Of a DNA stretch of 64,000 bases, positions 45,324 to 51,340 are shown one piece after another. Within the stretch, counting starts at the first letter, position 1; each line of letters starts with the position of its first letter. The stretch spans positions 1 to 64,000 of the forward strand of contig CAYJPM010000002.1 of NCBI GenBank assembly GCA_964372145.1. The letters run 5' to 3'. The notes below the pieces were generated by a model. It was given only the letters and a program-made list of their open reading frames with translations. It was not told the origin of the DNA and did no database searches. This DNA comes from CAKOSP01 sp964372145. GTDB lineage: Bacteria > Bacillota_I > Bacilli_A > RF39 > UBA660. The position numbers and the translations under genes are program-made.

Positions 45324-45352
45324 ATTATATAGGATATCATAAATTTAAACAA
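45324..45352 (-). promoter_or_regulatory. Promoter of dnaB-dnaI
   Basis: TTGTTT (45347-45352), a 17-bp spacer and TATAAT (45324-45329) on the minus strand. Confidence 0.7.
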
Positions 45353-45356
45353 GAAA

Positions 45357-45379
45357 AAAGAGTATATAATATACTCTTT
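45357..45379 (-). terminator. Terminator of tRNA-Ala
   Basis: AAAGAGTATA and its complement, three-base loop, six T on the minus strand. Confidence 0.8.
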
Positions 45380-45389
45380 AATTTACTTT

Positions 45390-45466
45390 TGGTGGAGAAT
45401 AAGGGACTCGAACCCTTGACCCCCTGCGTGCAAGGCAGGTGCTCTAGCCAACTGAGCCAATTCCCC
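45390..45466 (-). tRNA. tRNA-Ala (anticodon TGC)
   Basis: A full cloverleaf is present: acceptor GGGGAAT pairs with ATTCTCC (one G-U), D arm GGCTCAGTTGGCTAGAGC, anticodon arm CCTGC/GCAGG with loop CTTGCAC (anticodon TGC), T arm with GTTCGAGTC. The 3' ACCA is encoded. Single tRNA gene with its own promoter and terminator. Confidence 0.97.
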
Positions 45467-45478
45467 AAAAGCAAGATT

Positions 45479-45507
45479 ATTTTATCATAGCTTTAAATAA
45501 TAATCAA
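45479..45507 (-). promoter_or_regulatory. Promoter of tRNA-Ala
   Basis: TTGATT (45502-45507), a 17-bp spacer and TAAAAT (45479-45484) on the minus strand. Confidence 0.7.
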
Positions 45508-45523
45508 GCATTTATAGCAATTT

Positions 45524-45727
45524 TTATTTTTTTTTGATAATTTTTATTAGATTATTATCTAATTCTTCTAACGCTCTGCCTAATTCTTTTTTGTTACTAT
45601 AGTCCTCTTGTTTCATTTGAAAATGGTTATATTCTTGCATTTGTTTACTTCTTTGAGAAGAAACATGCACTAATTTATACTTAGAATCAACAATATTCAG
45701 CAATTTATCTATCGATGGATAAAGCAT
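45524..45727 (-). CDS. rpoZ: RNA polymerase omega subunit
   Basis: The 67-residue protein begins MLYPSIDKLLNIVDSKYKLVHVSSQRSKQ and has KKELGRALEELDNNLIKI near the end, matching Bacillota RpoZ. It stabilises the beta-prime subunit. RBS AAGGAGTGA precedes the ATG. The usual neighbour gmk is absent here. Confidence 0.85.
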   Translation of the reverse strand: MLYPSIDKLLNIVDSKYKLVHVSSQRSKQMQEYNHFQMKQEDYSNKKELGRALEELDNNLIKIIKKK

Positions 45728-45811
45728 TTATATCACTCCTTACAATAATATTTTACTATAAAAATGTTATTGATATACAATTCTAAATAAATTTTTACAA
45801 TTATTTTACAA

Positions 45812-46180
45812 TTATATTGTCACTATACTTACTTTATAGTTTTCTTGATTTTTTTCTATTTTTATTTTTAATTCATTTAGATTTTTACCTGGATTAAGCG
45901 GATCTTTAATTTTACCATCTTCATCAGTTTTTATATAGTTATTTTCAATTAAATCATTAACATATATATATATAGTATCACCTTCACCAAACAATTCTGT
46001 ATTATTAATCGCGTATAATTCAGATTGTTTTTCTATAATATTAATTTTATTGTTGTATTCAAATTCTTCTACATCTGTACTAAATGCATATGTAACATTT
46101 GAAACACCTATAAAATATATTACAGTAAATACTACTATAACTATTAATAATTCTATTTTAGAAAAAAAATTACTCTTCAT
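45812..46180 (-). CDS. Small membrane protein with pseudopilin-like features
   Basis: The 122-residue protein has a very short basic N terminus, FFSKIELLIVIVVFTVIYFIG (like the FTxIELLIV start of type IV pilins, but with Lys rather than Gly before it), and a short extracellular domain. The stretch VNDLIENNYIKTDEDGKIKDPLNP resembles the 'LI..GYL....DP' segment of pseudopilins. No cleavage glycine is visible. It is downstream of the three-paralogue cluster. A related layout is seen in the gene at 58471. Function unknown. Confidence 0.5.
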   Translation of the reverse strand: MKSNFFSKIELLIVIVVFTVIYFIGVSNVTYAFSTDVEEFEYNNKINIIEKQSELYAINNTELFGEGDTIYIYVNDLIENNYIKTDEDGKIKDPLNPGKNLNELKIKIEKNQENYKVSIVTI

Positions 46181-46224
46181 ATTATCACCAATAATATTAT
46201 ATACTATTTTTTTTCATAAATCAA

Positions 46225-46247
46225 AAAAAGATGATTAACATCTTTTT
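46225..46247 (-). terminator. Terminator of the three-paralogue operon
   Basis: AAAAAGATG and CATCTTTTT, five-base loop, T run on the minus strand; overlaps the stop at 46235. Confidence 0.7.
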
Positions 46248-46858
46248 AATGGAACATATTTATTGAAATCTTCAGACGATGTTGCATAGTATGTTTTTGT
46301 ATATGATTCTAACTTTGAATTAATTTCGTCAATTATATAATTAAATCCAGATACTAATATATCATTAGCTACTTTTTCTTTAATTTCATCTAATATCAAG
46401 AAACCTTCGCATTCATGAATACAATTTTTTTTAATAAATTCAAGTAAATAAATATAATTAGCTAATCTGCAAGCTACTGATGCTACTACTTGAGATTTTA
46501 AAGGATATTTTTTATTACTTATGTAATTTAACACTATACTTTTTTTCATATCAGAAGTTATAACCACTTCTTCATCACCTATAGTAAACGTGTCATCTAA
46601 TTCCAAATAATATATTGTATTAGCATCTGCATATACTTTACATTCATCTGGGTTAATACCCATAACATTTTTTATTTGATTTAATATATAACCACATTTA
46701 TCACGTATTTCTTTTTCTTTAATTAATTCTTTATAAACGCTTAATAATGTTTCTTTATTTACTTGATATCCTTTATACTCAATATATTCAAATATTGTTA
46801 ATATATTGAATTGTTTCTTATTAAGTTCATCAAATATTTCTTTACTATTAAATTCCAT
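46235..46858 (-). CDS. Unknown protein, tandem paralogue C
   Basis: The 207-residue soluble, mainly helical protein shows no signal peptide or membrane helix. It shares two blocks with the two genes upstream: NILTIFEYIEYKGYQVNKETLLSVY near residue 17 and KKYPLKSQVVASVACRLANYIYLLEFIKKNCI near 120. Its ATG overlaps the previous gene's TAA (TAATG). I recognise no family. It is the last gene of the trio. Confidence 0.65.
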   Translation of the reverse strand: MEFNSKEIFDELNKKQFNILTIFEYIEYKGYQVNKETLLSVYKELIKEKEIRDKCGYILNQIKNVMGINPDECKVYADANTIYYLELDDTFTIGDEEVVITSDMKKSIVLNYISNKKYPLKSQVVASVACRLANYIYLLEFIKKNCIHECEGFLILDEIKEKVANDILVSGFNYIIDEINSKLESYTKTYYATSSEDFNKYVPLKRC

Positions 46859-47577
46859 TATTGTTTTCTCTCTCTAACTGAATAATATGCATTTATAATT
46901 TCTGGTTTATAATATTTTTGCATATATACTATTATCAATTTGTCACATTCATTTATTATTGAATTTAATTTATCATCTTTACTATTAGAAATCTCGATAC
47001 CCCTTAAAACTATTTCATTTGCTACTAATTCATATATTTGACTTGGAACTGAATTAGCACCAGCCATTTTTAAACAATGATTTTCCATTATTTTTAGTAT
47101 GTAATTGTATTCTAAACATCTTCTAGACATAGCTGCTATAGTAAATTCATTACGAGGATAGCAACTATTAGCAATTTGAGTATCAATTTCAGTTCTTTTT
47201 GTATTACTACTTACCGAAATTTCCATTTTTCCTTCTTTATAAATCTCAGTTGTACTTAATACTGATTCTATATAATCTTCAGACTTTTTAGAACCAACAC
47301 CTCTTCTTAAACCTGCACAAGTTAGTAAACCTACTAAGAATGCATCTATATTAGTAATATTTTCTTTAAATAGTTCTTTATTTACTAAAAACCATCCATA
47401 TACTAATTTTAAATTTTCTTTATTAATTTCAATATTTAAATTTGTCATATATTCAAATAATATTAATAATTTATATTCATTATGATTTGGATTAATAAAA
47501 CATTTTTTTTCAAATTCTTTAATTAAATCATTAACGTTTAATTTGTTTATTTTAATAATATTTTCATTGTTTTTCAT
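46858..47577 (-). CDS. Unknown protein, tandem paralogue B
   Basis: This 239-residue soluble helical protein contains the trio's blocks: YKLLILFEYMTNLNIEINKENLKLVY and SCYPRNEFTIAAMSRRCLEYNYILKIMENHCLK. An insertion around residues 75-110 (CAGLRRGVGSKKSEDYIESVL) is specific to this copy. RBS GGGAGA. It is co-transcribed with its two paralogues. Function unknown. Confidence 0.65.
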   Translation of the reverse strand: MKNNENIIKINKLNVNDLIKEFEKKCFINPNHNEYKLLILFEYMTNLNIEINKENLKLVYGWFLVNKELFKENITNIDAFLVGLLTCAGLRRGVGSKKSEDYIESVLSTTEIYKEGKMEISVSSNTKRTEIDTQIANSCYPRNEFTIAAMSRRCLEYNYILKIMENHCLKMAGANSVPSQIYELVANEIVLRGIEISNSKDDKLNSIINECDKLIIVYMQKYYKPEIINAYYSVRERKQ

Positions 47578-47598
47578 TTGTTGTCTCCCTTTATTGTA

Positions 47599-48195
47599 TT
47601 ATTTTTTTCTTGTTTTTGTAGAATTAGTACTTAAAACATTTTTTATCATATCATTAACTACTTCTTCGTTAAATTCTATTTTTTCTTCTATTAATTTTTT
47701 TGCTATTGAATGTTTAACTTCTTCAGTTGTAGCTATACATTTTTCATTCATAAGATTTATATACCCTTCAAAAACTTTAAAATATCTAGAAGTTAACGCT
47801 TCTAACACATAATCATTTTTTGGATATTTTTTTTCATCTAAATACTTATCAAAAATATCAGTTTTCATTTCTTTTGTAACTGTTACCATTAATCCATTAA
47901 TTAATTTACTAGTATTAGTAGTTAATTCTTTTATGTAATTATTTTCGATATAAGTTTCGCTACCATTTGCAAAATTCGGTTTAAAATTTCTTTCTGCAAA
48001 GTGTTTAACAAATCTGTAATATTTGCAATTAACATTATTTTCGTCTAAATATGTTAGCGAATCCGCAATTAATATAAAGTTATTTTTATTAATTGCTATT
48101 CCTTTTTTTTCCATGTACTCAATTAGTGTAAGCGCATTACAACCATTTAAGTTAAAATAATTGTATAATTCATTTATATTTATTTTCTTTTTCAT
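47599..48195 (-). CDS. Unknown protein, tandem paralogue A
   Basis: From ATG 48195, eight bases after GGGGG, the protein has 198 residues; the ATG at 48210 would contain the ribosome-binding site. Shared blocks are NALTLIEYMEKKGIAINKNNFILIA and KKYPKNDYVLEALTSRYFKVFEGYINLMNEKCI. It is soluble and helical. First gene of the operon, behind a strong promoter. No family recognised. Confidence 0.65.
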   Translation of the reverse strand: MKKKININELYNYFNLNGCNALTLIEYMEKKGIAINKNNFILIADSLTYLDENNVNCKYYRFVKHFAERNFKPNFANGSETYIENNYIKELTTNTSKLINGLMVTVTKEMKTDIFDKYLDEKKYPKNDYVLEALTSRYFKVFEGYINLMNEKCIATTEEVKHSIAKKLIEEKIEFNEEVVNDMIKNVLSTNSTKTRKK

Positions 48196-48220
48196 TTTTC
48201 TTTCCCCCATATATGTTTGT

Positions 48221-48249
48221 ATTATAACATATTTGTATCAAAAATGCAA
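48221..48249 (-). promoter_or_regulatory. Promoter of the three-paralogue operon
   Basis: TTGCAT (48244-48249), a 17-bp spacer and TATAAT (48221-48226) on the minus strand. Confidence 0.75.
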
Positions 48250-48302
48250 CAATTAACACTTTTGTTTCCCTATTATACCACTAAAATTATTTTAATGTAA
48301 AT

Positions 48303-48330
48303 AAAAAAATCTCATTTTCAGAGACTTTTT
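48303..48330 (-). terminator. Terminator of the CotD-like gene
   Basis: AAAGTCTC and GAGATTTT around a seven-base loop on the minus strand, then T7. Confidence 0.65.
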
Positions 48331-48645
48331 TTACCAACAACAAGGTTTATTATCATATACATTACATACTACATTTTCTTCACAACAGCTATAGCATGGT
48401 ATAAATTTATGACAATATACATGATGTTTAATTATTTTTGTATTGCATGGCATGATATGTGGAACCTCATAATTTATATATTTGTGACAAACTCTTTCTT
48501 GAGGACACTCATATATTGGTTCACATCCCATATTCATCATGTTTTGATTCATATCAGCGTTTATATCAATATTTTGGCCAGCAACTTCCATACCTTCCAT
48601 TTTTACTTCGTTATTCATTTCTGGTCCAGCATAATAATTATTCAT
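48331..48645 (-). CDS. CotD-like Cys/His-rich spore coat protein
   Basis: The 104-residue protein has no signal peptide. The C-terminal half is rich in Cys and His, and YEVPHIMPCNTKIIKHHVYCHKFIPCYSCCEENV follows the CotD pattern (VPHIHPxHTxxVxHxxYxHxHxxPHT). The first 40 residues are rich in Met, Asn and Glu. CotD is an inner spore coat protein of Bacillus. RBS AGAAAGGA. It stands alone with its own terminator. Together with spoVA genes it supports real endospore formation. A metal-binding protein is the alternative. Confidence 0.6.
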   Translation of the reverse strand: MNNYYAGPEMNNEVKMEGMEVAGQNIDINADMNQNMMNMGCEPIYECPQERVCHKYINYEVPHIMPCNTKIIKHHVYCHKFIPCYSCCEENVVCNVYDNKPCCW

Positions 48646-48710
48646 AATACACTTTCCTTTCTAATTTATATTATTCTTATAATTTAAATTAGAATAGGTT
48701 TTTTCATTAA

Positions 48711-48734
48711 AAAAAGACTATATTAGTCTTTTTT
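48711..48734 (-). terminator. Terminator of pgsA
   Basis: AAAAAGACTA and TAGTCTTTTT with a short loop, overlapping the stop codon. Confidence 0.7.
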
Positions 48735-49325
48735 CGAAAACAAGTATGGCATAGAATTATTAACATATTCTACTCCAGACACTACTGATAAAACAGTTGC
48801 TATCATTATAATAATTTGTGCTATTTCAATATTTACAAAGATAAATGGTATATCATAGAATAAAACTAATGTAACTCCGACCATCATAAATATCGTTTTA
48901 AGTTTACCAAGTATAGATGCTGCTACTACTTTTCCTTTGCTACCACAAACAGATTTACATGAATCTGTAATAATATCCCTTGTAATAATAACTACAGGTA
49001 TTAAAAGTGGTATCATACGGTCATATGCTAATATAATTAATAAACCATTAACTAATATTTTATCCGCTATAGCATCTGCTGTTTTACCGAAATCAGTAAT
49101 CATGTTATATTTCCTTGCTATGTAACCATCTATAAAGTCAGTACATGCTGCTACTAAAAATATAACTCCAGCTATTATATATTTTAAATCAATAAGTTTA
49201 TCATTAATTAAATATACTGGCCACTCAACATTTAATTCTCCCCATGGGATCATTAACATTATTAATAATAACAGTGATAATATAATTCTTAACATTGTTA
49301 TTTTATTAGGTAAATTTAACTTCAT
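48723..49325 (-). CDS. pgsA: Phosphatidylglycerophosphate synthase
   Basis: The 200-residue membrane enzyme transfers glycerol-3-phosphate to CDP-diacylglycerol, the first committed step to phosphatidylglycerol. It has the CDP-alcohol phosphatidyltransferase motif DGYIARKYNMITDFGKTADAIAD (spacing DG-x2-AR-x8-G-x3-D-x3-D) near residues 66-88 and five to six hydrophobic helices. The N-terminal LNLPNKITMLRI is typical of PgsA. It follows the RodZ-like gene by nine bases, a conserved pair. Confidence 0.93.
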   Translation of the reverse strand: MKLNLPNKITMLRIILSLLLLIMLMIPWGELNVEWPVYLINDKLIDLKYIIAGVIFLVAACTDFIDGYIARKYNMITDFGKTADAIADKILVNGLLIILAYDRMIPLLIPVVIITRDIITDSCKSVCGSKGKVVAASILGKLKTIFMMVGVTLVLFYDIPFIFVNIEIAQIIIMIATVLSVVSGVEYVNNSMPYLFSKKD

Positions 49326-49334
49326 AATTACTCC

Positions 49335-49808
49335 TTATCCGTTATAACTTATAACACTTGTTATTTGGGTACCTATTGTAACTTGTCTTATAGCCCATCC
49401 CATAACCAAAAACATTAATGCTAAAATTAATAAAATCATAAATATTATATATTTTTTATCAATTTTAGTATTTTTTTTAGTATAAGGGGACTTTATTTTA
49501 GCTTCATCATGATCTTCTTTCAACTGAAGTTCAATTGTTTTTTCTAATTCTTTGACAGGAATTTTTGATGTATATTCAAATAAATATTCATTAAATTCAT
49601 CTATTATCTTATCAACATCTAAACCTAAATATTTTGCGTATTCTCGTATAATATTTTTAAGTTCATGCACATCTTGAAAAGAACCTATTTTTCCTGCTTC
49701 AATGTTTTCAATGTTTAACTCATTAAAATTCAAATCATTGCAAGCTTCTTTAATACTTACCCCTGACGATTCTCTAGCCTCTTTTAAGAGGGCACCTATC
49801 TCGTCCAA
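49335..49808 (-). CDS. RodZ-like HTH membrane protein
   Basis: The 157-residue protein has a cytosolic HTH_25 domain (GALLKEARESSGVSIKEACNDLNFNELNIENIEAG, then IREYAKYLGLDVDKII), a linker and one membrane helix (about 120-142) with only about 15 residues outside. RodZ links MreB filaments to the membrane in cell-shape control. The extracellular part is much shorter than in typical RodZ. Position before pgsA agrees with B. subtilis ymfM-pgsA. Confidence 0.8.
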   Translation of the reverse strand: MDEIGALLKEARESSGVSIKEACNDLNFNELNIENIEAGKIGSFQDVHELKNIIREYAKYLGLDVDKIIDEFNEYLFEYTSKIPVKELEKTIELQLKEDHDEAKIKSPYTKKNTKIDKKYIIFMILLILALMFLVMGWAIRQVTIGTQITSVISYNG

Positions 49809-49846
49809 AATAATTCACTCCTTTGTATAATATATTCAAAATAAAA

Positions 49847-50189
49847 AAAATCATATAAGCCATGTTCTGTACCTTAAAAAAGGTGACAAATATTTATCTA
49901 CTATTTCTAGTCCTTTGCTTGGTTGTTATTCCCTTACAAAAGTTCCCCTACCAAAATTTGGGTTTCTCACTCGTGGGGTTTACCGCGTTTCATTCTCTTT
50001 GTTTCCAAAAAGACTCGTTTCTGTGGCACTTTACATCTAATATAATCATTTTCAGATTAGTTCGACGCCGTTAGCGTTAGCTACCATAGGTTATTTTTTC
50101 CCTAAGCACGATCATTACAATCATTTCAGATTGTGTGAGCATGGACTTTCCTCTACACAAATATGTTATGCAGCATTTGTCATGATTTT
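49847..50189 (-). ncRNA. rnpB: RNase P RNA (class B)
   Basis: The minus strand carries the universal core: GAGGAAAGTCCATGCTC near the 5' end, CCACAGAAACGAG, CGCGGTAAACCCCACGAG, GGTAGGGGAAC and the 3' ACAGAACATGGCTTAT. P1 is formed by AAAATCAT (50182-50189) with ATGATTTT (49847-49854), followed by a T run. The B-type signature is the Bacillus-like P3 and the region after P15. The 5' end overlaps the gpsB stop codon by two bases. A TATAAT at 50200-50205, inside gpsB, could provide its own promoter. Confidence 0.96.
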
Positions 50190-50517
50190 ATTCATATTTA
50201 TTATATACTATTTTTTCTAATTGACTTATTCTTTTTAACAAATCAATATTATTAGGTGAGACATTAGTTTCTAAATGTTCAACTTCTTCAAGTTCAGTTC
50301 TCATTCTTCTAATTTCTTGTTTTAATGTGATATTATCATCAGTTAATTCTTTAACTTGTTTATTCAATCTTTTTATCTCATTAATATATTCAGTCTCGTC
50401 ACGTATAACCATATCTAGAACTTTATCAACCTCTTGAGGACGGTATCCTCTAGCATCTACTTTAAAGTCATATTCAAGTATCTCTTGTGGAGTTAAATAA
50501 ATTCTTTCGCTATACAT
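50188..50517 (-). CDS. gpsB: Cell-division regulator GpsB (DivIVA family)
   Basis: The 109-residue protein begins ERIYLTPQEILEYDFKVDARGYRPQEVDKVLDMVIRD, the DivIVA/GpsB membrane-binding domain with the YRPQEVDxxLD motif. A coiled coil (about 40-85) and a C-terminal helical trimerisation segment (LLKRISQLEKIVY) follow. GpsB shuttles PBP1 between septum and side wall; a PBP1 gene lies 0.8 kb away. gpsB directly before rnpB is the B. subtilis order. Confidence 0.93.
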   Translation of the reverse strand: MYSERIYLTPQEILEYDFKVDARGYRPQEVDKVLDMVIRDETEYINEIKRLNKQVKELTDDNITLKQEIRRMRTELEEVEHLETNVSPNNIDLLKRISQLEKIVYNKYE

Positions 50518-50540
50518 TTTTACACCTTCTAACGTAATTT

Positions 50541-50570
50541 ATTATACCTTTTTTTGACCCTTTTTGTCAA
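50541..50570 (-). promoter_or_regulatory. Promoter of gpsB
   Basis: TTGACA (50565-50570), an 18-bp spacer and TATAAT (50541-50546) on the minus strand. It is embedded in the last codons of the small frame at 50542. Confidence 0.75.
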
Positions 50571-50652
50571 TATGTTCATTCATCATATATAATTTTAAAT
50601 TAGCACTGTTAATTTTCTTTTGCATTTCATTTATAAAAAAATCTATTCTCAT
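50542..50652 (-). CDS. Candidate 36-residue small protein upstream of gpsB
   Basis: A short frame starts at ATG 50652 after GGTGAT (five bases) and begins MRIDFFINEMQKKINSANLK. Its 3' end contains the gpsB promoter. A TATAAT at 50669-50674 could drive it. The peptide is a predicted amphipathic helix with no recognisable family. Several small genes occur at this place in Bacillus (the ypp cluster), but I cannot match one. Confidence 0.4.
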   Translation of the reverse strand: MRIDFFINEMQKKINSANLKLYMMNEHIDKKGQKKV

Positions 50653-50700
50653 TTTTATCACCAAATATATTATATCAGTATATTACTTATATTTACTGGA

Positions 50701-50707
50701 TTCGACA
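50701..50707 (-). promoter_or_regulatory. Spo0A-box-like site between gpsB region and recU
   Basis: A perfect TGTCGAA (minus strand; extended TTTTGTCGAA) lies 27 bp upstream of the TATAAT at 50669-50674, where a -35 box would be, and about 90 bp upstream of recU. Confidence 0.4.
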
Positions 50708-50794
50708 AAATATATCAAATTATTTTACAGTATTTTTTAGAAATATAAATGACTATTTTTAGAAAATATGCTATAATTTATTATAGGTGATTTA

Positions 50795-51340
50795 GTGAAA
50801 TACCCTAATAATATAAAAAAGGAAATAAAAAAAAATATAAATTATTCTAATAGAGGAATGGATTTAGAATATCTTATTAATATCGCAAATGATTATTATT
50901 TAGAAAATGATATTGCTGTTATATATAAGAAACCTACTCCGATTGGAATAGTATCAACAAGTGGATCTAAGATTAATAATGCTTACTTTAAAGAAGCTTC
51001 TACTTTAGATTACAATGGGTTATATAAAGGAAAGTATGTAGAGTTTGATGCAAAAGTTACAAAAAATACTACTTCTTTTCCTCTTAATAATATACATAAA
51101 CATCAATTAGAACATATGAATAAAATAATTAATCATAAAGGTATTACTTTTATAATACTTGAAATGAATAACAATTTTTATTTAGTTAGTGGAAAATTAT
51201 TAATAAATTATATTAATACATTTACTAGAAAAAGTATTCCATATGACTATATAGTAGAAAATTGTATTAATCTTAAATACAATTATTTAAAAGGAATAGA
51301 TTACATAATTGGAATCAATAAATTAATGGAGGATTTTTAA
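50795..51340 (+). CDS. recU: Holliday junction resolvase RecU
   Basis: The 181-residue resolvase starts at GTG 50795, after AGGTGA. Motifs: NRGMDLEYLINIANDYY, KKPTPIGIV, GLYKGKYVEFDAKVTKNTTSFPL (catalytic E/D/K of the PD-(D/E)XK fold) and HKHQLEHMNKI. RecU cuts recombination intermediates and helps chromosome segregation. Its stop overlaps the PBP start (TAATG), the conserved recU-ponA pair. A TATAAT is at 50772-50777. Confidence 0.93.
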   Translation: MKYPNNIKKEIKKNINYSNRGMDLEYLINIANDYYLENDIAVIYKKPTPIGIVSTSGSKINNAYFKEASTLDYNGLYKGKYVEFDAKVTKNTTSFPLNNIHKHQLEHMNKIINHKGITFIILEMNNNFYLVSGKLLINYINTFTRKSIPYDYIVENCINLKYNYLKGIDYIIGINKLMEDF

